From NCBI GenBank assembly GCA_003024985.2, contig PXIH01S0016659.1: 12,920 nucleotides of DNA. One strand, written 5' to 3'. A program made the translations under genes and the position numbers. Numbering within the stretch: position 1 is the stretch's first letter; each line of letters opens with the position of its first letter. Positions 1-7,706 of this stretch are shown one piece after another. The stretch is from Euperipatoides rowelli. Lineage: Eukaryota; Onychophora; Udeonychophora; Euonychophora; Peripatopsidae. Below the pieces are notes generated by a model. It saw only the letters and a program-made list of their open reading frames with translations, did no database searches and was not told the DNA's origin.

Positions 1-29
1 ATTTAGGAATATATATATCTCTAATAATC

Positions 30-40
30 TTTATTTTATT
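30..40 (-). terminator. Possible polyadenylation signals (two AATAAA)
   Basis: Two overlapping AATAAA hexamers lie on the minus strand at 35-30 and 40-35, about 33-43 bases behind the TAA of the putative last exon. This is a suitable place for the end of a short 3' UTR. The hexamer is common by chance in DNA this AT-rich, so it supports the terminal-exon reading only mildly. Confidence 0.3.
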
Positions 41-72
41 TGATATAATCAATGATACCCCCACCTTTTTTT

Positions 73-252
73 TTAATTTCTGTTTAATCTATTTAGAATA
101 TCATAGACTTCCATAAACAATACTTCATCTGGAAGATCATCATTTACCCATGTTTCTACTATTAGAAAAGCTGTTTTTTTTTCACACAGATCAATTTTGT
201 TTAATAAGGATTCTACATTAGAATACAAAATTGTAACTTTATCTGCTAATTG
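73..252 (-). CDS. Putative terminal exon (sensor 1 region, then stop)
   Basis: From an AG at 254-253 a phase 0 frame stays open for 59 codons and stops with TAA at 75-73. The phase matches the Walker B exon. The early stretch KVTILYSNVESLL could be the sensor 1 strand (hydrophobic strand ending in S) expected right after WLPEKIP. The rest, including an acidic DDLPDEVLF helix, is not recognised. The acceptor lacks a pyrimidine tract (GACTTATAG), which weakens the call. A possible donor, TGG|GTAAAT at 147-146, would turn it into a 105-base internal exon and send the gene past the left edge. A repeat-derived origin of this frame is the other option. Confidence 0.5.
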   Translation of the reverse strand, partial: QLADKVTILYSNVESLLNKIDLCEKKTAFLIVETWVNDDLPDEVLFMEVYDILNRLNRN

Positions 253-537
253 CTATAAGTCTCTTTTCTTAGTCTCCATCAATAGATGACAAAGTATATC
301 CCAGTTAGAAGAAAAACTAATAAATTATGTTTATAGTAACTATCCTTACATTGGATAACTGTTTCGTGGGATGTGATTAACTTGCCCTGATCTCCTTCAA
401 TTAAAGAATAACAGAACAGATCCAGACAATACAAGAAAAAGATTTTTAGAAGGAAAAAAAAATAAAATTAAAAGAAAATGTTGCTTTAAAAAAAAAAGCT
501 GGGAAAAAAAAGCTTAATTTATATATAACTACTATAC

Positions 538-685
538 CTTTGGAATTTTTTCAGGCAACCAACTCAAATTTTGGGGATAAAAAGAATTTTCTAAAAGATC
601 CAAGCCATCTATGATAATGAAAATTGGAGATTTAGAAACTTCTGTTGCATTGGTTAATATTTCTGAGAAGCTCTCACATAATTCC
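538..685 (-). CDS. Walker B exon of the NACHT gene
   Basis: This 148-base exon starts after TATTTTTAG and ends AAG|GTATAG at phase 0. It encodes an E-L-C-E-S-F helix, then PIFIIIDGLDLLE. This is a Walker B strand of four or more hydrophobic residues ending in Asp, followed by G-L-D as in STAND ATPases. The exon closes with LSWLPEKIPK; the W-L-P-x-x-x-P element is conserved in this subfamily just ahead of the sensor 1 strand. The frame is open throughout. The 285-base intron to the next exon is the shortest of the well-supported introns. Confidence 0.9.
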
Positions 686-1054
686 CTAAAAATAAAAATA
701 TTCAATACACATTAATTTTTGCTTCCAAATAATGAAAAAATTGTTATATAATTAAATCTTTGATTGTCTTGAAACTTAATGAAAGCATTGAATTTAAAAT
801 TCTTTCAGATTAATAAAAGATGTATTTTTAAAAAATATTTTTCAAAGTAAAGCGAAAGCGTATTTAACAATGAATATCGTTTTATAATTTTGAGTTTAAT
901 AAAATGCCAGCTAGGCTTACATTTGAAAGTACTAGGAACCACTACAAGGTTACTGTTTATAAGTAAAATTTACTTTTACTTTTGTAAGACTGCAGATTAT
1001 ATTACACATGAATTTAAAGGGATTAAGATAATCATATTGAAATGGACATACTGT

Positions 1055-1104
1055 AACTACAGTATACAAATGAAAAATCAGATTTTAATTCCATTTATTT
1101 TTAG
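1055..1104 (+). repeat. Direct repeat, copy 1 (partner at 1723-1779)
   Basis: The last 25 bases (1080-1104) are identical to 1755-1779. The part before them (AACTACAGTATACAAA-like) matches 1723-1754 with mismatches and a small indel. The starts of the copies are about 670 bases apart and enclose the G/C-homopolymer patch. They may be the ends of an insertion, two copies of a short dispersed repeat, or a duplicated segment. Confidence 0.6.
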
Positions 1105-1247
1105 TTACAATAATGAGAATCTGGTAGGTCTATTGTTCATGCAATGTAATTTTGAACATCCCATAGGTAAGATTGGAATTTAAATATTGATTAAATTAGA
1201 AAACTGGTTATTTCTTAATATTATACAAATCTGGGGACCCACAGAAA

Positions 1248-1386
1248 AAAAATTGGGGGGGGGGGGGGGATGTGTGGCAAAAATTATTGATAAGCTTTGT
1301 TTTTTTTTTTTGGTTGTATGGATGTTTTGAAAGCCCCAAGGTGTCATTTAAAAAAGGACACACCTTGTGCCCCCCCCCCCTCAATT
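1248..1386. repeat. G15/C11 inverted repeat with AATT borders
   Basis: AAATT followed by 15 G (1255-1269) faces 11 C followed by TCAATTT (1370-1386), so the two tracts form an inverted repeat about 100 bases apart. Such tracts can form a hairpin, and the G-run alone can form G-quadruplex-like structures. Long G/C runs stand out strongly in DNA that is otherwise around 70% A+T. Run lengths in an assembly are unreliable. Confidence 0.6.
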
Positions 1387-1722
1387 TGGACACCTTGTGT
1401 AAAAAAAAAATATGAGAGGGAGGGCTTTTTTGCACTGGCCTTGTATTTTTCTTTAGGTTAATACTGAATAGCTTCTTTAAATCAAGTTATAATATACAGA
1501 ATATTAACCTGTAGAAAAATTTTAAGACAGATAAAGTGCCTCTTAGTCGAGGTGTAAGGTTCATATCTCAATCACTTTTACCATTATAATTTGTGAAATT
1601 TTATTTTTTATTCGATCCCAGGGGGAAAAGGTAAGTGTCCTGTTTGCCCCCTCACCCCTCAAGACGTCCATGTATACAAACATTTAAGAAAAAAAAATGC
1701 ATAGAATTAAAGTATAATATTA

Positions 1723-1779
1723 AACTGTAGTCCTATACAAACAAGAAAAAAATTAGATTTTAATTCCATTTATTTTTAG
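1723..1779 (+). repeat. Direct repeat, copy 2 (partner at 1055-1104)
   Basis: This is the second copy of the repeat described at 1055-1104. Identity is perfect over the final 25 bases and partial before that. The sequences that follow the two copies differ, so the similarity ends sharply at the shared TTTTTAG. Confidence 0.6.
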
Positions 1780-1966
1780 AGATATGCTAAGGAGAGTTTT
1801 GTAAATAATATAATTTTTAAAAATCGTTTTTTTTTTTTATATCAACTGACATTACATACATATAAACAGATTTTCTCTAGAACTCAAAATAGAATTCTTG
1901 CTATGTTCAACCAATTATTTTAATTGTATTTGAAAATTCCTATTAATAAATGTAAAGTTAACATAC

Positions 1967-2142
1967 TGATAATTTTCTGGAATTTCATCATCCAATGAAA
2001 ATCTCTTTTGCAATTCTGAACAGATTCTTCTAAGGAGAGCATCAATGTTTGTAGAGGTGGGTGTTATACCAATAAAATGAGTGATTATGCTATCACGGTT
2101 ACTAACAACGGCATTTTTCAGACAAGCCTCTGCAAGATGAGC
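1967..2142 (-). CDS. Middle NACHT exon (HFIGITPTST motif)
   Basis: This 176-base exon begins at phase 0 behind a 13-base T-run acceptor and ends CA|GTATGT at phase 2. It encodes a helix (AHLAEACLK) that follows the P-loop, then the strand and loop THFIGITPTSTNIDALLRRI and a C-S-E-L-Q-K-R helix. The H-F-I-G-x-T-x-x-S-T pattern between Walker A and Walker B is a recognised feature of NPHP3/TEP1-type NACHT domains, which helps separate them from NLR proteins. It has no stops. It joins the flanking exons with a natural protein sequence on both sides. Confidence 0.92.
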
Positions 2143-3261
2143 CTAAAAAAAAAAAAAGATGGGTGAAACAGAAACAAATATTAAATCTAAAATCTACCTA
2201 ATTCCAAATATTAAAATCCAAAGAACAATGAAGAAATTAATTACTACAAACAATTGCATGTATCCAATTGATATTAAAAACTAAATACCAGAACTATTAG
2301 AATTAAAATATAAATAAAAAAAAAGATTAAATGTACAGTAATAAATCACTATATGATGGCAAAATCTGAAAAGCAATACAAGGATATGAGAAACTATGAC
2401 TGACAAATATTATCAACTACTACATTTACTAAATATAAAGAAAATTTTACTGTATGAAAATAAAAATATATCTTTTTTTTAACCTACTATAACGAATGCT
2501 TTATTTTATTTTTATTGTCAAATTAATTCTCATGTGTATGAAAATTATTGATTTTTACGTATTGTTTACTCTTGTAACACAGTCTATTTATAATTGCCAT
2601 GTTAGTATAATCTGATGAATTATAAGAGTGTAACAGTGCATAAAACGACTGAATTTCTTTTACATGGGAGAATTAATGCCGATATATTCATCTGTGTTTA
2701 TTTGCCTACGTGCTAAGTACTTGTTATTTAAAAAGGTGGTATGTATGCCTCGTCTTCACATTCTATTGGAATCATTCCAATGTATTTTAGGCCATTGTGT
2801 TATTTTTTCTTCTCCATTGTTACCATAGATTAAATAAAGCACATAATTCTAAGCTTTGAAATAATTTAAAATGTAACACACAAATATTGTGACCTGCTAT
2901 GAGATAAATAAAAAAATAATGTCAGCCTCTACGGCTATTTTTGTAAAAAAAAACTCTAAACCCAAACACTGTAGGTTGAAAATAGAACGTTATGTAACAG
3001 TTTTGTGTTCATTTTCATGAAAAAATATAATATCAATTCTAAATAAAACAAATTTAAAAATCTATGATACAATTTTTTCCCCCCTAATAATACTCAATTG
3101 TGCATTTCTTAAAAATTTAGCCAAAATATTACATATTAATTATTAAATCTAGATTAGTAAAAAGATGACACAAGACACTGGAGAAAGAAGTCAGGTTTTC
3201 AGGTGAACATTTTTCTAAAACTGTTTTTTTTTTAATCAGTTAATAGAGGTTTAATTGTAAT

Positions 3262-3297
3262 GGCGTAGCAGCAGCTAAAAATCATGACTGCTACGCC
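3262..3297. repeat. Hairpin with 10 bp perfect GC-rich stem
   Basis: GGCGTAGCAG at 3262-3271 pairs exactly with CTGCTACGCC at 3288-3297 around a 16-base loop. It is 70% G+C in an AT-rich setting and ends three bases before copy 1 of the 951 bp-spaced repeat. It could be the terminal hairpin of a mobile element. Confidence 0.65.
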
Positions 3298-3299
3298 TT

Positions 3300-3360
3300 A
3301 TTCATAGTAGTCGGCAACTCGTGTGTGTGTGTGTATATAAGAAAATTCATTTATGATATT
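3300..3360 (+). repeat. Dispersed direct repeat, copy 1 (partner at 4251-4315)
   Basis: Copy 1 begins ATTCATAGTAGTCGGCAACTC, holds a (GT)7 microsatellite at 3321-3334, and ends with a block close to ATAAGAAAATTCATTTATGAT. Copy 2 has the same two outer blocks in the same order with a few transitions and a different GT-rich centre. The copies begin 951 bases apart. Confidence 0.7.
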
Positions 3361-3716
3361 GTCACGATTCTCTTTTAGTAATTTTAGTAATAGTATTTTT
3401 TTTTTGTAACATTGATGTATGCATGCAGAGAATAGTTGCCTTCAGTTTATACTTTGTTTACGATCAATCAATCTGATCAATTAGATTGTATACAGTGTAA
3501 AAAACAGGTGACTTCTCCGCATGTGCAAATTAATTTTAATTTTATGCATGGAATTATCAACTATTTAATTTAAATGCACATTTTACTTTTATTATAAATT
3601 AGTTTTCATTAGTTATGTTGGCTTGCTTGAGTGGGTGGCGGATGCGTTGTTGACCAGCTTAAGTGTTTTTTATATTTTTTACCCATTTACCGTGGCTGAT
3701 GATGTGTGCTGATTAG

Positions 3717-4082
3717 TTGTACAAGCAATGTCCGCTTTTGTCCCGTGATGGTAACGGTTGTTATCTAGTTGAGGGCTTTTATGTTGTGGTCAACCCTTGT
3801 TCTGTTTTATGTAAACTACCAAAGTATCTCCATTTCCAGATACTTAAAGTTCCATCCTTAGTTGTTGAAATAGACTTTTTATGTTATACCGGACTTTGTT
3901 ATTCAGTTCCTTCTCTTACTGTGCATGGAGTTCACAGTTCTTTCGTTGATGCCATCTGTTGCTGCTATAAGCCAATTTGCTCTTCCTGGATACAGAAACT
4001 CAGTGGGCAGTTGGAGCCAAACCATGATGGACTTGTTTCTTTTGTAGAGAGTGAGAACGTAATATCACTACTTATACTGTAA
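3717..4082 (+). pseudogene. Unrecognised 121-codon open frame without Met
   Basis: A plus-strand frame stays open for 121 codons between a TAG at 3714-3716 and a TAA, but contains no ATG. It can only be an internal piece of something longer, or chance. The predicted peptide is hydrophobic and cysteine-rich (for example YKPICSSW), and I cannot assign it to a family. The local base composition is clearly richer in G+C than the surrounding intron, and the segment sits between the two copies of the 951 bp-spaced repeat. A decayed mobile-element segment is the likeliest reading. It is antisense to the NACHT gene and lies within its intron. Confidence 0.3.
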
Positions 4083-4250
4083 ACTGTATATAGCCTACTG
4101 CAAGTGTTGTACGTCATAGGAGTTTCAGCAATTTGTGTGATACTCGCCACGATTAAAGAAGAAAGTCACTAAAAGCAACTGTAATTTAGTAATAAAAGTT
4201 GTATTTTTATTTACTCATTATTTCCATTTATTTCTCACTCTTTATAATAT

Positions 4251-4315
4251 ATTCATAATAGTTGGTAACTCTGTATACTGTAGGTGTGTGCATAAGAAAA
4301 TCCATTTATGATATA
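4251..4315 (+). repeat. Dispersed direct repeat, copy 2 (partner at 3300-3360)
   Basis: This is the second copy of the repeat at 3300-3360. Both outer blocks match at roughly nine bases in ten, while the centre reads CTGTATACTGTAGGTGTGTG instead of a pure GT run. It ends about 35 bases from the donor of the Walker A exon, so this sequence arrived close to a functional splice site. Confidence 0.7.
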
Positions 4316-4350
4316 ATGTAAAAGTAGCAAATAAAATTCTAAAAACTCAC

Positions 4351-4771
4351 CATTAAAACTGTTTTTCCACTTCCCGGTTTCCCATACAAAAGAAGAAGAG
4401 ACGGCTTCTCATTTTCCTTTAAACTATCCATAATTTTTTTCACTAGGACTTTTCTACCAACAAAATTATCTCTACATGACTCTAAGTACGATTCTTGATT
4501 TGAGGATTCATGGGATACACAATCCATTAAGAGATCATTCTCAGGATATAAATTTAAAATAGCTGTCCAAAGATTATTTAATACTCTTTGGCCAAACACA
4601 TCGAGGCCAGCAACTACAGGGGCACCCAATATCGCCCCACCCCATTGGCAGGGATATCCATCAAACACCTCCAGACCAGTTTTTTTAATATTATTTTTTA
4701 ATTGGGATATCTTGGCGTGAGCTGTAGGGCTTTCAGAAATAAAATCATTTCTCCACTCATCTGGTATATTG
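4351..4771 (-). CDS. Linker and Walker A exon of the NACHT gene
   Basis: This 421-base exon encodes 140 codons. Its first part (PDEWRNDFISES) is the conserved helix behind DUF4062. It is followed by a lysine-rich helix, then YPCQWGG and a G-L-x-V-F-x-x-x-V-L-x-x-L-W helix, which are typical of TEP1/NPHP3-type proteins. Near its end FVGRK marks the entry to the NTPase domain, and LLLLYGKPGSGKT is the P-loop: Lys and Thr of GKT contact nucleotide phosphates and Mg2+ in this fold. The acceptor (a T-rich tract then TTGACAG) follows a phase 2 junction. The donor is ATG|GTGAGT at phase 0. It is intact throughout and is the strongest single piece of evidence for the gene. Confidence 0.95.
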
Positions 4772-5116
4772 CTGTCAATTAAAAAAAAAAAAGAATTCTT
4801 CTGCATATTTTTAAAAATACAAATCTTAAGAAATCAATTTAAATAAGGTTCAAACTCAGTAACCTACATAAACATAATCTGTTTTATATTAATTGTATAG
4901 TGTTTATTTTGTTTCGAACCAATATTGTGGGAACTCATTACATATGCTTCAGTATAATTGCTTAATCCTTTTATATCGTATTAAAGACTCTCTAAACACT
5001 CATTCCAAAGCCACCACCAGAAAGTCAATTGATCACGAGCCACCACACAATAATTTTTTTTTTTTTTTAACTGATCAGAGGAAGATGGACAGAGACCCCT
5101 CTTATTAACACCATAA

Positions 5117-5344
5117 CTAAATCTCTTAACCATCTCTGTTTCCAACCATAACACTTCTCATGATTATATACAACGTTTCCAAAATCTTGGCATCACATCC
5201 AGGCCCCACATCCTAATCAGGCTCCGTGGCTGGAAATCCAGGTGGGGTCTTATACTGCTCCCTTATATTTTTGATAAACTTTCTTTTTTTTTTTTTGGCT
5301 GTTGGAACACTTTTTTTGATAAACTTTTTTTTTTGGGCTGTTAA
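5117..5344 (+). pseudogene. Coding-like remnant, 75-codon frame without Met
   Basis: This frame opens after a TAA at 5114-5116 and closes at 5342-5344. Its middle section reads like real protein (DYIQRFQNLGITSRP, then LIRLRGWKSRWG) and uses mixed codons, unlike the neighbouring AT-rich sequence. The last third runs through T-runs and is probably not coding. The basic, Trp/Arg-containing stretch resembles ORFs of non-LTR retrotransposons, but I cannot name the family. There is no start codon and no partner domain. Confidence 0.3.
5269..5344 (+). repeat. Short tandem duplication around TTTGATAAACTT
   Basis: The block TTTTTGATAAACTTTCTTTT... followed by GGCTGTT occurs at about 5269-5302 and again, with a shorter T-run, at about 5313-5342. 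The unit is roughly 40 bases and the copies differ mainly in T-run length, as expected from slippage. Confidence 0.6.
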
Positions 5345-5409
5345 ATAGGTTTGAAATGTCATAACTATGTAGTGTCATCTTATTAGTCTGGTCATCTTCT
5401 CCTCCACCC

Positions 5410-5571
5410 ATGGCCTGGTACTACAGCCCCAGCCAACCCATCCCACCAGATGGTGATCAACCAGGTCACGACTCCAAAGCTAGAGCTCAAACAATAATAC
5501 ATCGCATCAATCAACTTACCATTCCATTACTGTTTCTATTATACTGCACTTCATCTAGACCTGTTTTTTAG
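5410..5571 (+). pseudogene. Coding-like remnant, proline-rich 53-codon frame
   Basis: An ATG at 5410 opens 53 codons to a TAG at 5569-5571, and the frame is also open for some codons upstream. The peptide (MAWYYSPSQPIPPDGDQ, then HDSKARAQTII) is proline-rich at the start and then basic, with non-AT-driven codon use. It lies about 65 bases behind the frame at 5117-5344 and may belong to the same broken element. No family is recognised. Confidence 0.25.
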
Positions 5572-6152
5572 AAACCTTTTTGTTAATTAATCACAAACTA
5601 AATCTGCACTATCGTTTATTAAGTATGTTTATAGTGGTAACTAACAGTATGTTCTTTGGTTTAGTCGTCAACTTAAAACAATTTTTGGTTTGAAACAAAA
5701 TAAACATTTTTAGTATGACTATGTTCTACATATAATTTATCAGAGTTTCAAGTACAATGACGGGAACTTGTGCACATTTGAAGGGAAACAAATAATCAAA
5801 TTTTGTAACAAACGAAAGAACAAATTTAGTAAAAATATATTATCATCTATGTTTAAAATAAGGTTTCTTAATATGATCTTGATATGATCCATGCTATGGA
5901 AAATTAAGTAAACATTAATAAACATTAGTATTAAACTTACTGTAGATTTTTCATAACATTTTTAATGACTAAGAAAATTTGAAGGATTAAACATGCCATT
6001 TTGGGCAAAATAAAACTAAATTTGCAAAGATGAAAATAGAATTGATAAATCACTTTAATGCTAATTATTAAAATTAATTAAACAGAAGTCGTAACATATC
6101 CATTTCCTCAAAATGTTGATAAAAAAAAAAAGATGGTAGGGGCCTACCTGTT

Positions 6153-6160
6153 CATTAGAG
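6153..6160 (+). repeat. Target-site duplication, left copy
   Basis: CATTAGAG sits directly against the CAG terminus of the hAT-type element. It matches the right copy in seven of eight bases. Confidence 0.75.
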
Positions 6161-6860
6161 CAGTGGTTCTCAAACCTTTTGCCGCCAGGACCCCTAACAC
6201 CCCTTAATTGTTAAAATGACTTAAGCGTGACCCAACAATATTTTTCCTAACCGGAAAAAAGGGGGAGGGGAGTAAGGAATTTAAAAAATATATTAATGAT
6301 TAATATATATTTCTTTTAATTACTCCCTACCCCTCAAGCTTCTCTTTTAAAAAATATTTTACTACTGTAAATAGTCAAATTAAATAAAGCCACTAGTTTT
6401 GTTATAAATTAATAAATTTGACTAATAATTTGTCCTATTTAATTTACAGTAGTAGTTTAATTTTTGAAGAGAAGCTTGAGATTTTCTTCTTCTTTATAAT
6501 TATAGATAGAATTCACCATCCAATCGATTAAGAAAAAACGGTAATACCTTAATGGTTTCAGGTGGTGAATCTGTTAATCAAAATCTAAAATGTTGAATAA
6601 TGGGCAGCTAATTACCTAGGGGCAAAAAACATTTAATTGGAATAATTTTAAATTCTTTTTATATTTAGACAAATAGAAAAAAATCTTACCGTACTTGCTT
6701 TAATTCTATAATAATGTGTTTACTAATAGTATTTTAAGATTCAAAGGAATTATTATAAAAAATATATTTTTTTTTCTTTCTCAAGCTTGTGACCCCATTC
6801 AATCACTACAGTGACCCCCCCCCCCCCCAGAGGGTCACAAACCCCAGTTTAAAAACCCTG
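6161..6860. mobile_element. Non-autonomous hAT-type DNA transposon (700 bp)
   Basis: The left end CAGTGGTTCTCAAACC is the typical terminus of hAT (Charlie/Tip100-like) elements. The right end, read inward on the minus strand, is CAGGGTTTTTAAACTGGGG, an imperfect inverted copy. An 8-base duplication flanks it (CATTAGAG before, CATTAGAA after), the target-site length expected for hAT. No transposase frame is present, so it must have been moved in trans. The interior is a chain of foldbacks: one between about 6261 and 6333 (GGGGAGTAA facing TTACTCCC) and one of about 148 bases between 6333 and 6480 (arms beginning CTCAAGCTTCTCTT). A C14 run at 6815-6828 lies near the right end. Confidence 0.85.
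6333..6480. repeat. 148 bp palindromic core inside the hAT-type element
   Basis: The left arm starts CTCAAGCTTCTCTT at 6333 and runs through ACTACTGTAAAT. The right arm runs from about 6438 to 6480 and is its near-exact inverted copy, ending AAGAGAAGCTTGAG. The spacer also pairs partly (AGTCAAATTAA facing TTGACT), so almost the whole segment can fold into one long hairpin. Confidence 0.7.
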
Positions 6861-6868
6861 CATTAGAA
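6861..6868 (+). repeat. Target-site duplication, right copy
   Basis: CATTAGAA follows the CTG end of the hAT-type element. The single mismatch to the left copy suggests an insertion old enough to have gained a substitution. Confidence 0.75.
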
Positions 6869-7006
6869 AACATTAAAAAACCAAAGTAAAAACCAAACAA
6901 TATAAAATGTTAATTTCTAAATTCCAGGTCTTTTTTATTATTAATTCATTATAGTTGTTATGGGTTTTTTTTTAAAAAAAAAAGGTTAAAAAACATATCA
7001 ACTTAC

Positions 7007-7249
7007 TTTTCAAACTTATTGTCTCTAAAATAAAAAAAGGCTTTTCCTTTAGCTTCATTTGGTTTAGAAAGGGCAGCGTAATAAATTTCCAGTTCAGTCA
7101 CAGATGCATCTGGAGGATATTCTTTTAGCCAATCAAATTCTGGTTTATCTGGAATACTATAATTGTCCAGAATAGTACCATATCTCTCTCCCAATAAGCC
7201 GACGAAAAGTTGACATTTGTCGATTTCAGATAAGCAAACTTCTAAAGTT
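7007..7249 (-). CDS. DUF4062 C-terminal exon of the NACHT gene
   Basis: This 243-base exon continues the DUF4062 domain. It begins with TLEVCLSEIDKCQLFVGLLG and then GERYG, the conserved C-L-x-E-I-D and G-E-R-Y-G elements of the family. Next come a tyrosine- and proline-rich loop, an E-L-E-I-Y-Y-A-A-L helix and an A-F-F-Y-F-R-D strand that closes the domain. The acceptor is TTACTTTTCAG and the donor is AA|GTAAGT, a perfect consensus. Entry and exit are both phase 2. The split codons give Arg at the upstream junction and Asn at the downstream one. The intron on its 5' side (4815 bases) is the largest here and contains the motif cluster and the retrotransposon remnant. Confidence 0.93.
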
Positions 7250-7459
7250 CTGAAAAGTAAAAATAAATAATTCTTTTTAAAACTTTATTTCCAGAGAAGT
7301 GCAGATTTTCAATATATGTAAGAGGAACATAGCAAAGCAAGATAAACTTCTCAGAAATCTTAGGCTAAGCACCAGGCCACTGTATTTTATGACGTGTAAT
7401 GAAATATTTCAAGCAAGGACTATTTGCATAACAACATATGAAACATTAACCAATCCTGG

Positions 7460-7533
7460 AAATAACTTCTAATATTGGATTATTATTTAAGCCGAGAAAT
7501 AACTTCAAATATTGGATTATTATTTAAGCCGAA
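7460..7533 (+). repeat. 37 bp tandem duplication (two units)
   Basis: The units are 7460-7496 and 7497-7533, each running AAATAACTTC...ATTTAAGCCGA with about two differences. A 13-base part, ATATTGGATTATT, recurs inverted at 7616-7628 (AATAATCCAATAT). The pair lies just upstream of the motif cluster and may belong to the same element. Confidence 0.8.
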
Positions 7534-7706
7534 TCAGATTTTTTTGTTGATAAGACTGATATAGTTGGCTTTGGATTTCTTGACAACGCTTCTAGAATAT
7601 GGCATTCAATGTTAAAATAATCCAATATAATGAGATACAGTGAAATAACATAAAAATAACTTAGATATTTTTTAGAAAAAGTAAGCTTTGTACCATAGAA
7701 TGCTGA

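Larger units (their letters stand above)
686..1966. other. Intron between the Walker B exon and the middle NACHT exon
   Basis: This 1281-base intron is AT-rich. It contains a pair of diverged direct repeats (1055-1104 and 1723-1779) and, between them, a GC-richer patch at about 1230-1680 with a G15 run, a C11 run and short repeats of the type ACACCTTGTG. The patch looks like the remains of a non-autonomous element, but I could not find its ends. Bases 686-1054 show nothing beyond AT-rich sequence. Confidence 0.6.
2143..4350. other. Intron between the middle NACHT exon and the Walker A exon
   Basis: The intron is 2208 bases. From 2143 to 3240 I see only AT-rich sequence, apart from a 17-base perfect palindrome at 2765-2781 (ATTGGAATCATTCCAAT). 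The section 3260-4320 is different: a GC-richer block flanked by related ~60 bp repeats and described in separate entries. Confidence 0.6.
4772..7006. other. Intron between the Walker A exon and the second DUF4062 exon
   Basis: The intron is 2235 bases. It contains a GC-richer coding-like segment at about 5000-5570 and a hAT-type element at 6161-6860. I see nothing in 5575-6150 or 6869-7006 beyond AT-rich sequence. Confidence 0.6.

Noticed and set aside
890-1183. Plus-strand 97-codon frame
   Set aside because: The peptide is rich in Ile, Tyr, Phe and Lys as expected from random AT-rich sequence, with no motif; the stretch lies inside an intron.
1208-1435. Minus-strand 75-codon frame
   Set aside because: It is open only because it crosses G, C and T homopolymers (PPPP, GGG, FFF); not protein-like.
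1538-1625. tRNA-like sequence with a B-box-like ATTCGATCCC
   Set aside because: No acceptor stem or anticodon arm could be paired and the spacing is wrong. A tRNA-derived SINE relic is possible but not supportable.
3965-4150. Minus-strand 61-codon frame opposite the unrecognised plus-strand frame
   Set aside because: It is shorter than the opposing frame and has no recognisable motif; probably a shadow of the same GC-richer block.
4339-4806. Reading the Walker A frame as a stand-alone 155-residue gene starting at MQKNSFFF
   Set aside because: The first residues come from a T-rich acceptor tract and the last few from the donor and intron; clean splice sites bound a 4351-4771 exon instead.
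4893-5108. Plus-strand 71-codon frame
   Set aside because: It runs through a long T-run and has no family match; at most its end touches the retroelement-like island.
5740-5925. Minus-strand 61-codon frame
   Set aside because: AT-driven composition, no motif, intronic position.
7003-7194. Reading the GERYG frame as a stand-alone 63-residue gene
   Set aside because: The conserved DUF4062 sequence continues upstream to an acceptor at 7251-7250, and the stop is the TAA of the GTAAGT donor.
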